Source: RYN-230 sp963704995
GTDB taxonomy: Bacteria > Actinomycetota > Actinomycetes > Streptosporangiales > Streptosporangiaceae
Length of the DNA: 64,000 nt
Direction: 5' to 3'
Assembly: GCA_963704995.1 (NCBI GenBank)
Contig: CAVPIM010000005.1
Span: 496,001-560,000 of the forward strand
How positions within the stretch are numbered: the first letter of the stretch is position 1; each line of letters starts with the position of its first letter. Below the pieces are notes generated by a model. The model saw only the letters and a program-made list of their open reading frames with translations, searched no databases and had not been told where the DNA came from. A program made the translations under genes and the position numbers. Below are positions 54,035 through 64,000 of this stretch, piece by piece.

Positions 54035-54436
54035 ATGACGGAGCAGATCTACGAGGGGAACGCGGCCGCCGACGCCCCGGCCGGCCGCGGCTGGCTGCTC
54101 GGGCACTTCCAGCCGGCCGGCGACCCCCGGCACAGCGATGAGGTCGAGATCAAGTGGGCCATCCATCCCGTCGGCGACCGGCGCGGGCAGTGGGTCACCG
54201 GGGAACGGCGCTCGGCGGCGCTCATCCTGGTCAGCGGCCGGTTCCGGGTCGAGTTCCCGGGCCGCAGCGTGCTGCTCGCCCAGCAGGGTGACTACGTGGT
54301 GTTCCACGGCGTGAACCACTCCTGGCACGCCGAGGAGGCGTCCGTGGTGGTCGCGGTCCGCTGGCCCTCGGTTCCCGGCTACGCGCTCCCCCGGACCGGC
54401 CCCGGGACCGGCCCCTGGGACGGCGAGGCCGGCTAG
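54035..54436 (+). CDS. Cupin-fold small protein
   Basis: 133 residues from the ATG at 54035. A single beta-barrel of the RmlC type: GWLLGHFQPAGDPRHSDEVE, IKWAIHPVGDRRGQWVTGER, LILVSGRFRVEFPGRSVLLA, QQGDYVVFHGVNHSWHAEEA. The G-D-Y-V ... H-x-W-x-A pattern is the second cupin motif, with His residues that could hold a metal. No enzyme activity can be assigned. It starts 11 bases after the MarR stop. Confidence 0.75.
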   Translation: MTEQIYEGNAAADAPAGRGWLLGHFQPAGDPRHSDEVEIKWAIHPVGDRRGQWVTGERRSAALILVSGRFRVEFPGRSVLLAQQGDYVVFHGVNHSWHAEEASVVVAVRWPSVPGYALPRTGPGTGPWDGEAG

Positions 54437-54496
54437 GGCGCTCCGTCAACGGGGGGGCTCTGTCAGGCACGAGGCTCGGGCAGCTAGGAGGTCAGT

Positions 54497-55259
54497 GTGC
54501 GGGTACTGGAGCGTTTTGCGCTGGACGGCCGCAAGGCCGTGGTCACCGGCGGGAACCAGGGGCTGGGCAAGGCGTTTGCCGCCGCCCTCGGGCAGGCGGG
54601 CGCCGAGGTCATGATCGTGGCCCGGGACACCGGCCGGAACGCGGCGGCCGTTGCGGAAATGAACGACGAGGGCCTGGCCGTGTCCGCGCTGGACGCGGAC
54701 ATCACCCAGGACGCGGGCGCGGCCATCGACGCCGCCGCGGCCCGGCTCGGCGGGCTGGACATCCTGGTCAACAACGCCGGCGTCTGCTACCACGGCGAGT
54801 CCTGGGAGGTCACCGACGCCGAGTGGGACGACGTGTTCGACCTCAACGTCCGGGCCCTGTGGCGGTGCAGCCGGGCCGGCGGCCGCCACATGGCCGCCGC
54901 CGGCGGCGGCTCGATCATCAACGTCGGCTCGATCTCGGCCATGATCGTGAACCGGCCGCAGTGGCAGCCCGCCTACAACGCCTCCAAGGCCGCGGTGCAC
55001 CAGCTGACCAAGTCGCTGGCCGCGGAGTGGGCCGGGCTGGGCATCCGGGTCAACGCGATCGCCCCCGGCTACGTGAAGACCGAGATGGCCCCCGTGGACC
55101 GCCCGGAGTTCCGGCGGCACTGGATCGAGGACACGCCCCAGCAACGCTACGCGCTGCCCGAGGAGATCGCCCCGAGCCGTGGTGTTCCTGGCCAGTCCCG
55201 CCTCCGCGTTCATGACCGGCTCGGTCCTCGTCATCGACGGCGGCTACACGCTGTGGTGA
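54497..55259 (+). CDS. Short-chain dehydrogenase/reductase, frameshift near C-terminus
   Basis: About 253 residues from a GTG at 54497. Cofactor motif TGGNQGLGKAF (17-27), NNAG at 92-95, catalytic Ser145 (NVGSIS), Tyr160 and Lys164 (YNASK), then RVNAIAPGYVKTEM. Near 55175 the frame changes to VVFLASPASAFMTGSVLVID, ending GGYTLW at 55259. This is a classical SDR, resembling sugar-alcohol or gluconate dehydrogenases. The Asp/Glu deciding NAD versus NADP is not clear (ARDTGRN suggests NADP). Confidence 0.83.
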
Positions 55260-55298
55260 TCCCTTGAATTCTCCGCAACGAAAACCGCACCGGCCCGG

Positions 55299-56954
55299 TC
55301 ACTCCCGGTACCTGGCCTGCCACCGGGTGCGCCGCACGGCATCGTCGATCTCCGCCCCGGTGAGCCCCGGTGCCACGCCGTCGGCCACCGCGGCCCGGGC
55401 CACCGCGCCGGCCACCGTGGTCGCCGTCTGGGCCAGGTGAGCCCGGTCGGGCAGCAGCATCCCGTGCGGATCCTGGTGAATGGTGGCGGCGCCGCAGATG
55501 GCCGAGGCCGCGGCGGTCATCATGGCGTCGGTGATCCGGGTGGCCCGCACCGCGGTCACGGCCAGGCCCAGGCCAGGGAACACGTACACGTTGTTGCACT
55601 GGGCCACCGGGACGCTCATGTCGCCGACTTTCATGGCCGCGAACGGCGACCCGGCCGCGATCAGTGCGCGGCCGCCGGTCCAGTCGGCCAGGTCCTGCGG
55701 CCGGGCCTCGCTGCGGCTGGTGGGGTTGGACAGCGGCATGATGATCGGCCGCTGCACGTGGGAGGCCATGGCCCGGACGATGTCCTCGGTGAACGCGCCG
55801 GTCGCCGTGGACAGGCCGATCAGCGCGGTGGGGTGGATGGCCTGGACCACCTCCATCAGGCGGGCCCGGTACCCGTGCTCCCGGCCGGGCACGGCCCCGG
55901 CCGGCTGGGCGTAGCGGCGCTGCGCCGGGCTGAGGCCCCGGCGGTCCTCGGTGAGCAGCCCGCCCACGTCGACCACGAAGATCTGGGCCCGGGCCTCCTT
56001 CACCGGCAGCCCGTCGGCGACCATGGCCCGGACGATCTGGTCACAGACGCCGATGCCCGCCGAGCCCGCGCCCAGCATCACGATCTTCTGGTCGCGGGGC
56101 CGTGACCCGGTAGCCACCGCGGCCGCGGACAGCGCGGCGGTCACCACGGCCGCGGTGCCCTGGATGTCGTCGTTGAAGGTCAGCAGCTGGTCCTGGTAAC
56201 GATCGAGGATCGGCAGCGCGTGCGGGGTGGCGAAGTCCTCCCACTGCAGCAGCACGTGCGGCAGCTCGGCCCGGACGGCGCGCACGAACCGGTCCACGAA
56301 GTCGTCGTAGTCCGGCCCGTCCACCCGGCGGTGCCGCCAGCCCAGGTACATCGGGTCGTCGAGCAGCTCCGGGTTGTCGGTGCCCACGTCGAGCAGGACC
56401 GGCAGGGTCCGGGCCGGGTCGATGCCGCCCAGCGCGGTGTACAGCGAGAGCTTGCCGATCGGGATGCCCATCCCGCCGATGCCCTGGTCGCCCAGGCCGA
56501 GCACGCGCTGCCCGTCGGTGACCACGATCACGTCCACCTCGCGGCGCGGCCGGTTGCGCAGGATCTCGCCGATCCGGTCGCGATCCGGATAGGCGATGAA
56601 CAGCCCGCGGGGGCGCCGGTAGATGTCGCTGAACCGCTGGCAGGCCAGCCCGACCGTGGGCGTGTAGAGGATCGGCAGCATCTCCTCGGCGTGGTCGGTG
56701 ACCAGCCGGTAGAACAGCGTCTCGTTGGTGTCCTGCAGCGCGCGCAGGTTGATGTGCCGGGCTATGTCGCTGGGCTGCTCCCGGAACGCCTGGTAGGAGC
56801 GGGCCGCCTGCTGGTCCAGGGTCTCCACCACGGTGGGCAGCAGCCCGCGCAGGCCCAGCGCGGACCGCTCCTCCTCGGTGAACGCGGTGCCCTTGTTGGA
56901 GAGCGGGTCCTCGAGGCCCCGCTCGCTGGCATGCTGACTGCCGGTGCTGCTCAT
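55299..56954 (-). CDS. maeA: NAD-dependent malic enzyme
   Basis: 551 residues, the length of the large bacterial/eukaryotic-like malic enzymes. GTAFTEEERSALGLRGLLPT, ILYTPTVGLACQRFSDIYRR, VVTDGQRVLGLGDQGIGGMG with the conserved Asp and Gly-rich loop, LLQWEDFATPHALPILDRYQ (metal site Glu-Asp), TFNDDIQGTAAVVTAALSAA, VMLGAGSAGIGVCDQIVRAM (dinucleotide motif) and PLSNPTSRSEARPQDLADWT. It decarboxylates malate to pyruvate with NAD reduction. Stands alone, convergent with the SDR gene. Confidence 0.93.
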   Translation of the reverse strand: MSSTGSQHASERGLEDPLSNKGTAFTEEERSALGLRGLLPTVVETLDQQAARSYQAFREQPSDIARHINLRALQDTNETLFYRLVTDHAEEMLPILYTPTVGLACQRFSDIYRRPRGLFIAYPDRDRIGEILRNRPRREVDVIVVTDGQRVLGLGDQGIGGMGIPIGKLSLYTALGGIDPARTLPVLLDVGTDNPELLDDPMYLGWRHRRVDGPDYDDFVDRFVRAVRAELPHVLLQWEDFATPHALPILDRYQDQLLTFNDDIQGTAAVVTAALSAAAVATGSRPRDQKIVMLGAGSAGIGVCDQIVRAMVADGLPVKEARAQIFVVDVGGLLTEDRRGLSPAQRRYAQPAGAVPGREHGYRARLMEVVQAIHPTALIGLSTATGAFTEDIVRAMASHVQRPIIMPLSNPTSRSEARPQDLADWTGGRALIAAGSPFAAMKVGDMSVPVAQCNNVYVFPGLGLAVTAVRATRITDAMMTAAASAICGAATIHQDPHGMLLPDRAHLAQTATTVAGAVARAAVADGVAPGLTGAEIDDAVRRTRWQARYRE

Positions 56955-57028
56955 GCGCTCACGCCGCCTTCGCCGTCACGCTGGTTTACCCCCTGATATG
57001 CCCACGATCTCCTGCGTAGGCTCACATC

Positions 57029-57997
57029 ATGACCCAGCCCATGCTGGAGGTGGCCGGCGCAGCCAAGACGTTCGGGACGGTGACGGCGCTGAGCGGGGTG
57101 GATCTCGCCGTGCCGCCGGGGCAGATCGCCGCGCTGCTGGGCCCGAACGGGGCGGGCAAGACCACGCTGGTCCGCATCGTGGCCACGCTGGTCCGCCCGG
57201 ACGCGGGCGTGATCCGGGTGGACGGCTACGACGTGGTGGCCGATCCCTACGCGGTCCGCGCCCGGATCGGCCTGACCGGGCAGTACGCGGGGCTGGACGA
57301 GGCGCTGCCCGGCCGGGCGAACCTGATGCTCATCGGCGGGCTGGCCGGCCTGCGCCGCCGGGCCGCCCGGGAACGCGCGGCCGAGCTGATCGGCCGGTTC
57401 GACCTGGCCGCCGCGGCCGGCCGCCCGGTCGGCACCTACTCCGGCGGGATGCGCCGCCGCGCCGACCTGGCCGCCAGCCTGATGGCCCGGCCGTCGCTGC
57501 TGGTCCTGGACGAGCCCACCACCGGGCTGGACCCGGCCGGGCGGCGGCAGCTGTGGGAGTCGCTGGGCGCGCTGCGCGACGAGGGCACGGCCATGCTGCT
57601 CACCACGCAGTACCTGGAGGAAGCCGAGCGGCTCGCCGACGTGGTGCACATCCTGGACCAGGGCCGGATGGTGGCCAGCGGCACCCCGGCCCAGCTGCGC
57701 GCCCGGACCGGAACCCAGCTGGTCGAGGCCCGGTTCGAGCCGGCCAGCCAGGCGGCGGCCGCCGCCCGGGCGCTGGCCGCGCGGCTCGGCCTGCCGCCGG
57801 GCACCCTGCACGCGGACCCGGCCGCCGGGCGGCTCACCCTGACCGCCGCGGACGGGGTGGGCACGCTGCTCGAGGTGGCCCAGGCGCTGGCCGCGGACGG
57901 GTTCACCGTGGCCGACCTGGGGCTGCGCGGGCCCACCCTGGATGAGGCGTTCCTGGCCCTGACCGGGCAGCACGCCGCAGGCCGGGCCGCCTCGTGA
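57029..57997 (+). CDS. DrrA-family ABC exporter ATPase
   Basis: 322 residues. VSG-type ABC domain: Walker A GPNGAGKTT, RIGLTGQYAGLDEALPGRAN (Q-loop), YSGGMRRRADLAASLM (signature), LLVLDEPTTGLDPAGRRQLW (Walker B), switch His replaced by Gln in LLTTQYLEEAERLAD as usual in DrrA. The C-terminal 80 residues (LGLPPGTLHADPAAGRLTL) form the daunorubicin-resistance-specific extension. Overlaps its permease by 4 nt. Drug or lipid export is expected. Confidence 0.9.
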   Translation: MTQPMLEVAGAAKTFGTVTALSGVDLAVPPGQIAALLGPNGAGKTTLVRIVATLVRPDAGVIRVDGYDVVADPYAVRARIGLTGQYAGLDEALPGRANLMLIGGLAGLRRRAARERAAELIGRFDLAAAAGRPVGTYSGGMRRRADLAASLMARPSLLVLDEPTTGLDPAGRRQLWESLGALRDEGTAMLLTTQYLEEAERLADVVHILDQGRMVASGTPAQLRARTGTQLVEARFEPASQAAAAARALAARLGLPPGTLHADPAAGRLTLTAADGVGTLLEVAQALAADGFTVADLGLRGPTLDEAFLALTGQHAAGRAAS

Positions 57998-58818
57998 CCA
58001 GCGTGGCCCGGCGCGCACCCGCGGCCCCGGCCGCGCGGCCGGGCCCGGTGTCGCGTCCCGGGCCGCGCCGCACCGCGCGGGAAGCCGCGCTGATCTGCGG
58101 CCGCCAGCTGGCCGTCCTGCGGGCCAACCCGAGCCGGCTGCTCTACCCGCTGATCCAGCCCGTGGTGCTGCTGGTGCTGTTCCTGGCCATCTTCGCCGGG
58201 CTGGCCCGGGTCCCGGGCGCCACGTACCGCCAGTACCTGGTGCCCGGCATCATCGTGCAGAACGTGGCGCTGACCGCGCCGACCGTGGGGCTGGGCCTGG
58301 TGCTGGACTCGGTGAGCGGGATCACCGACCGGTTCCGGTCGCTGCCGATGGCCCGCAGCGCGGTGCTGCTCGGCCGGATGCTGGCCGAGAGCCTGATCTT
58401 CAGTGTCCAGGCGCTGCTGGTGCTGGGCGTGGCGTCGCTGCTGGGGTTCCGGGTCCGGACCGGGCTGCCCGGGATGGCGGGCATCGTCGCGGTCGCGGTG
58501 GCCTTCGGCGTGGCGCTGGGCATCACGATGTGCTGGCTGGCGCTGCGGATCCGTGACCCGGACACCGCGGGCCGGGCCCTGTTCCTGCCGATGGTGCCGC
58601 TCACGTTCATCAGCTCGACGTTCACCCCGATCGACCGGCTGGCCGGGTGGCTGCAGCCGCTGGCGCGGGCCAACCCGGTCACCGCCGCCGTGGACGTGAT
58701 CCGCACCCTGGCCGACGGCGGCCCGCTCGGCCGCGAGCCGCTGTACCTGGCGATCTGGCTGGTGATCCTGTCCGGGCCGCCCGGCCTGCTCGCCGTCCGC
58801 CGCTGGCAGTCCGGCTGA
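57994..58818 (+). CDS. DrrB-family ABC-2 exporter permease
   Basis: 274 residues from a GTG at 57994. A basic Pro-rich N-terminus, then LLYPLIQPVVLLVLFLAIFA, YRQYLVPGIIVQNVALTAPT, VSGITDRFRSLPMARSAVLL, GIVAVAVAFGVALGITMCWL, MVPLTFISSTFTPIDRLAGW and the family end PVTAAVDVIRTLADGGP. Six helices. The segment DRFRSLPMARSAVLLGR is conserved in DrrB proteins. Forms the exporter with the preceding ATPase. Confidence 0.88.
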   Translation: MTSVARRAPAAPAARPGPVSRPGPRRTAREAALICGRQLAVLRANPSRLLYPLIQPVVLLVLFLAIFAGLARVPGATYRQYLVPGIIVQNVALTAPTVGLGLVLDSVSGITDRFRSLPMARSAVLLGRMLAESLIFSVQALLVLGVASLLGFRVRTGLPGMAGIVAVAVAFGVALGITMCWLALRIRDPDTAGRALFLPMVPLTFISSTFTPIDRLAGWLQPLARANPVTAAVDVIRTLADGGPLGREPLYLAIWLVILSGPPGLLAVRRWQSG

Positions 58819-58831
58819 GCCCGCGACGGCC

Positions 58832-59281
58832 TCAGAGGTCCTTGATCATGAAGATGCGCCGGTAGCCGTGCTCGGTGGCCCGCCGCACCTCCCGGTAGCC
58901 GAGCCGGGCGTACACCGCCTGGCTCTCGGTCATCACCTCGTTCGTGTAGAGCGAGAGCCGGGCCAGCCGGCGCCGGGCCGCCTCCTGCTCGGCGAACTCC
59001 AGCAGCCGCCGCCCGAGCCCGCTGCCCTGGGCGCCCGGATGCACGGCGATGTTCTCGATCAGCAGGCTGTCCGGTTCCGGGGTCAGCGAGACCAGGCCCA
59101 GGACCGGATCGCCGATCACCCAGACCAGCCCGGCCTGGGCCGGGCCGGTGTAGTCCCGCAGCATCGGCGCGGGCGGGCGGTCCATCCGGGTCAGGTACTT
59201 CGCGTACGCGGCCTCGACCACCTCGCGGACCCGGGGCAGGTCCGCCGCCGTGGCCCGCCGGGGCATGAGCATCCTTTCCAT
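58832..59281 (-). CDS. GNAT-family N-acetyltransferase
   Basis: 149 residues from the ATG at 59281 (an ATG at 59272 is also possible). PRRATAADLPRVREVVEAAY is the start of the fold, SLLIENIAVHPGAQGSGLGR with the acetyl-CoA loop Q-x-x-G-x-G, RLLEFAEQEAARRRLARLSL and YTNEVMTESQAVYARLGYRE the C-terminal half. Single GNAT domain; substrate unknown, possibly an amine. Convergent with the DrrB gene. Confidence 0.87.
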   Translation of the reverse strand: MERMLMPRRATAADLPRVREVVEAAYAKYLTRMDRPPAPMLRDYTGPAQAGLVWVIGDPVLGLVSLTPEPDSLLIENIAVHPGAQGSGLGRRLLEFAEQEAARRRLARLSLYTNEVMTESQAVYARLGYREVRRATEHGYRRIFMIKDL

Positions 59282-59349
59282 GCCCCCAAGTCTGCCGTCC
59301 TGGGCCGCGCCGCCTCCATCCCGGCCAGCCGCCGGCCGGAGGGTGCCGG

Positions 59350-60607
59350 TCAGTGGCGGGAGAAGCGGGCGACCCAGCGGCCGGGCTTGACCGGCGGCGG
59401 CGGCTGTCCCACGCCCTTCGACCCGTCCGGTCCGGCCTGGTCCGTCGCATCGGCCGCGGCGTTCACCGCCTCGCCGGCCGCCCCCGCCGCCGCGGCCATG
59501 GGGTCCGTGGACTGCCAGACCTCCCGGAACACGACCTGGAGGGCCCCGGCCGCCGGGATGGCCAGCAGCGCGCCCACGAACGCGCCGAAGATCCCGCCGA
59601 TCCAGCTGCCGATCTCCCCGCCGACCAGGATGGACAGCAGCACCAGCAGCGGGTTGACCCGGACCGTGCGGCTCATCACGATCGGGTTCAGCACGTGGTT
59701 CTCGATCTGGGTGTAGACGAGGAACACGACCAGCGTGACGATCCCGGCGCTGAGCGAGTGCGCCGCCGCGAACAGCACGGTGGGAATCCCGGCCAGCGCC
59801 CCGCCGATCATCGGCAGGAAGTCCACCAGCGCCACCCACAGCGCCCACAGGAACGGGAACGGCACGCCCGTCACCAGCAGCGTCACGAACACCACCGCGC
59901 CCGCGATGACCGAGGTGAGGACGTTGCCGAGCATGTACCCGGTGACTGACCGGTTGACCTCGTGCGCGACCCGCCGGTACCGCTCGGCCCGCTCCGGGTC
60001 CATCGAGCCCAGCAGGCCGGTCCGCATCTTGGGGCCTTCCAGCAGCAGGAGCAGCACCAGGATGAAGATGGTGAACAGCTGCAGCAGCAGGGCCAGCGCG
60101 CCCTTGCCCAGGCTCAGCGCGGGCTTGGCCAGCCCCTCACCGAAGCTGACCAGCTTGGGCGCGTTCTTGTTGCACCCAGGCCTGCACGTGGTACCTGGTC
60201 ACCAGGTGCCCGATCCAGCCGCGGCCGTGCGTCGCCGCGTCCACGTAGGTCGGCAGCTTCTGGGACAGGTGGGTGATCCCGTTGGCCAGCGGGTACCCGA
60301 ACGCGAAGGCCAGGCCGACGAAGACGATCAGGGCCCACAGCGTCACCACCGCGACCGCCCAGCCCCGCCGGGGGATCTTCCACCGCTGCAGGGCCACCAC
60401 GAGCGGGTTCAGGATCACGGCGATGAACGCGGCCACGAGGATCAGCAGGAGCACGTCGCGGAGCCGGTAGACGACCTTGCCCAGCATGTAGACCGCGATC
60501 ACCACCAGCGCGACGGCCAGGATGGTCCGCAGCGGGATTCCCCTGGCTTCCGCGGCGGCCCAGAGCCGGGCCCGCCGGGTCAGGGGTCGGCGTGGGTCGT
60601 TGGTCAC
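59350..60607 (-). CDS. AI-2E family transporter (PF01594-type), frameshifted
   Basis: About 418 residues from a GTG at 60607 (VTNDPRRPLTRRARLWAAAE). Helices and loops: TILAVALVVIAVYMLGKVVY, LLLILVAAFIAVILNPLVVA, VAVVTLWALIVFVGLAFAFG. Near 60168 the frame changes to NAPKLVSFGEGLAKPALSLG and continues YMLGNVLTSVIAGAVVFVTL, WALWVALVDFLPMIGGALAG, VYTQIENHVLNPIVMSRTVR and VNPLLVLLSILVGGEIGSWI, all family signatures. Substrate class is uncertain: some members move AI-2, others are Na+/H+ antiporters. Divergent from pgm. Confidence 0.83.
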
Positions 60608-60839
60608 ACGGCCATCATCGCAGGCCGCCTGGCCCGCGGGATAACCTCCGGGAGAGCGGCCGTTTCCGGGGCATGCCGGCCATAGCGGCCAGCGCCGATT
60701 TCCGGAACACTTGATTAACAGATGACTCGACGCCGCGAAGCTGGGCACTGACGGCATCGAGGGCTGTGCGGCCCGGCCATGGCGGCCAGCCCGGATTACC
60801 GGTGAGAACACGTGGCGAGCGCAGGGAGAGGAGCCCACC

Positions 60840-62495
<1,656 letters not shown>

Positions 62496-62505
62496 GGGGT
62501 GGGAG

Positions 62506-63744
62506 ATGGCAGATAAGCGGGTTCTGGGCATCGTGCTGGCCGGCGGGGCCGGCAAGCGGCTGGCGCCGCTGACGGCGGACCGGGCCAAACCGGCCGTGCC
62601 GTTCGGCGGCATGTACCGGCTGGTCGACTTCGCGCTGTCCAACCTGGTCAACGCCGGGATCTTGCGGATCGCCGTGCTCACCCAGTACAAGAGCCACAGC
62701 CTGGACCGGCACGTGTCCACCACGTGGCGGATGAGCACGCTGCTCGGCAACTACGTCACGCCCGTGCCCGCCCAGCAGCGGCTCGGCCCGCACTGGTACA
62801 CCGGGTCGGCCGACGCGATCTACCAGTCGCTCAACCTGATCTACGACGAGAGGCCCGACCTGGTCATCGTGTTCGGCGCGGATCACGTCTACCGGATGGA
62901 CCCGCGGCAGATGATCGACGAGCACTGCGCGCACGGGGCCGGGGTCACCGTCGCGGCCATCCCGGTGCCGCGCCTGGAGGCCACCGCGTTCGGCGTGATC
63001 CAGGCCGGCGCGGACGGGCACACGCTCGAGGCGTTCCTGGAGAAGCCGGCCGACCCGCCCGCGCTGCCCGGCCGGCCCGACGAGGCCTACGCCTCGATGG
63101 GCAACTACCTGTTCTCCACCGACGTGCTGATCGAGGCGCTGCGCAAGGACGCGGCCAACCCGAACAGCCGCCACGACATGGGCGGCGACATCATCCCGAT
63201 GCTGGTGGACGAGGGCTGCGCGCACGTCTACGACTTCATGACCAACAAGGTGCCCGGGGCCAGCGAGCGCGACGCCGGGTACTGGCGCGACGTCGGCACG
63301 CTGGACTCCTACTTCGAGGCGCACATGGACCTGTGCGCCATCCACCCCGTCTTCAACCTCTATAACGACCGGTGGCCGATCCTGACCAACGTGCCGAGCC
63401 TGCCCCCGGCGAAGTTCGTGCACGACTCCGGCGACCGGGTCGGCCGCGCCATCGACAGCCTGGTCAGCAACGGCGTCATCGTGTCCGGCGGGCTGGTCCG
63501 CGAGTCCGTGCTGTCCCCCGGCGTGCGGGTCAACAGCTGGTCGAGCGTGGAACGGTCGGTAATCCTGCACAACACGATCATCGGCAGGCACGCGGTGGTC
63601 AGGGACGCGATCCTGGACAAGAACGTCACGGTCCCCGAGGGAGTCACGATCGGCGTGGACAAGGACCACGACCGGGAACGCGGCTTCGCGGTCTCCGAGA
63701 GCGGCATCACGGTGGTGGGCAAGAGCCAGAAGGTGACGGTGTGA
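62506..63744 (+). CDS. glgC: Glucose-1-phosphate adenylyltransferase
   Basis: 412 residues from the ATG at 62506. VLAGGAGKRLAPLTADRAKP is the pyrophosphorylase signature, AVPFGGMYRLVDFALSNLVN, WYTGSADAIYQSLNLIYDER, VIVFGADHVYRMDPRQMIDE, LEAFLEKPADPPALPG (sugar-phosphate Lys), YWRDVGTLDSYFEAHMDL. The C-terminal left-handed beta-helix has VIVSGGLVRESVLSPGVRVN. It makes ADP-glucose, the committed step of glycogen and maltose-1-phosphate synthesis in actinobacteria. Coupled to glgA by GTGA. Confidence 0.95.
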   Translation: MADKRVLGIVLAGGAGKRLAPLTADRAKPAVPFGGMYRLVDFALSNLVNAGILRIAVLTQYKSHSLDRHVSTTWRMSTLLGNYVTPVPAQQRLGPHWYTGSADAIYQSLNLIYDERPDLVIVFGADHVYRMDPRQMIDEHCAHGAGVTVAAIPVPRLEATAFGVIQAGADGHTLEAFLEKPADPPALPGRPDEAYASMGNYLFSTDVLIEALRKDAANPNSRHDMGGDIIPMLVDEGCAHVYDFMTNKVPGASERDAGYWRDVGTLDSYFEAHMDLCAIHPVFNLYNDRWPILTNVPSLPPAKFVHDSGDRVGRAIDSLVSNGVIVSGGLVRESVLSPGVRVNSWSSVERSVILHNTIIGRHAVVRDAILDKNVTVPEGVTIGVDKDHDRERGFAVSESGITVVGKSQKVTV

Positions 63745-64000
63745 CCGCGGCCGGTGGTTTCCCCGCACCGGCCCGCGCCGACCGGCTCAGGGTGGCCCTG
63801 CTCACCCGCGAGTACCCGCCCGAGGTGTACGGCGGCGCGGGCGTGCACGTCACCTACCTGGCCCGGGAGCTGGCCGGCCTGGTCGACCTGACCGTCCACT
63901 GCGAGGGCGGGGACCGGCCCGGGGCCGTGGCCCACCAGCCGTGGGAGCTGCTCGCCGGGGCGAACCAGGCGCTGGCCACGATCTCCACCGACCTGTCCAT
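63741..64000 (+). CDS. glgA: Glycogen synthase / ADP-glucose glycosyltransferase, N-terminal part
   Basis: Starts at a GTG at 63741 overlapping the glgC stop and runs off the window. VTAAGGFPAPARADRLRVAL, LLTREYPPEVYGGAGVHVTY and LARELAGLVDLTVHCEGGDR are the GT4-type start with the donor-binding YGGAG loop, as in the actinobacterial GlgA/GlgM group (Rv1212c-like), which makes alpha-maltose-1-phosphate or extends alpha-glucan. About 86 residues seen. Confidence 0.88.
   Translation, partial: MTAAGGFPAPARADRLRVALLTREYPPEVYGGAGVHVTYLARELAGLVDLTVHCEGGDRPGAVAHQPWELLAGANQALATISTDLS

Overview
The window is about 73-75% G+C with strong third-position G/C bias. It carries a WhiB-type iron-sulfur regulator, several ECF sigma factors, an actinobacterial-style glgC-glgA pair, and many GTG starts with 4-nt ATGA/GTGA overlaps. 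All of this points to the chromosome of a high-G+C actinobacterium, of the Streptosporangiales/Frankiales kind; I cannot name the genus. No rRNA, tRNA, CRISPR, transposase or integrase was seen.

Layout. 0-2.7 kb: hexapeptide-repeat protein, a frameshifted small protein, a methyltransferase and small hypotheticals. 2.7-7 kb: a tightly coupled five-gene operon running from an ECF sigma factor to an ABC-2 exporter. 7-10.7 kb: YihY/BrkB membrane protein, LCM-type methyltransferase, quinone-oxidoreductase-like enzyme, YjbR protein. 10.7-12.7 kb: three sigma-like genes in a row, only one intact; the third is a SigR-like pseudogene. 12.7-15.4 kb: an HpnJ-like B12-binding radical SAM enzyme coupled to an MGDG-synthase-like glycosyltransferase. 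15.6-20 kb: a seven-gene Mrp/Mnh cation antiporter operon in the order E-F-G-DUF4040-B-C-D. 20-25.6 kb: WYL regulator, lipoprotein, WhiB, epimerase and an MFS exporter behind an inverted-repeat operator.

25.7-48.7 kb is the most unusual part. A LuxR response regulator, a stand-alone receiver protein, a membrane histidine kinase, a LolD-type ATPase and a receiver-HTH-adenylate cyclase fusion lie next to five paralogous MacB/FtsX-like permeases, a second ATPase and a small membrane protein. Beyond these come a cyclic-nucleotide-binding protein, a PhnP-like metallo-beta-lactamase-fold hydrolase and a phytoene-desaturase-like flavoprotein. The gene content suggests phosphorelay signalling, cAMP output and an array of ABC transporters working together; that link is inference.

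48.7-60.6 kb: a tandem MarR pair behind palindromic operators, an MDR oxidoreductase, a repeat-rich acidic ORF, tag, an FAD oxidoreductase divergent from a MarR gene, cupin, SDR, malic enzyme, a DrrAB-like exporter, a GNAT enzyme and an AI-2E-type transporter. 60.8-64 kb: phosphoglucomutase, glgC and the start of glgA, a glucose-1-phosphate to ADP-glucose to alpha-glucan route.

A recurring feature is apparent single-base frameshifts, found even in the phosphoglucomutase gene and very dense at 31-50 kb. Many are probably consensus errors, so frameshifted genes are given as one feature across the break. The SigR-like pseudogene (nonsense codons and a missing N-terminus) and the permease at 37.8-40.3 kb look more truly broken.
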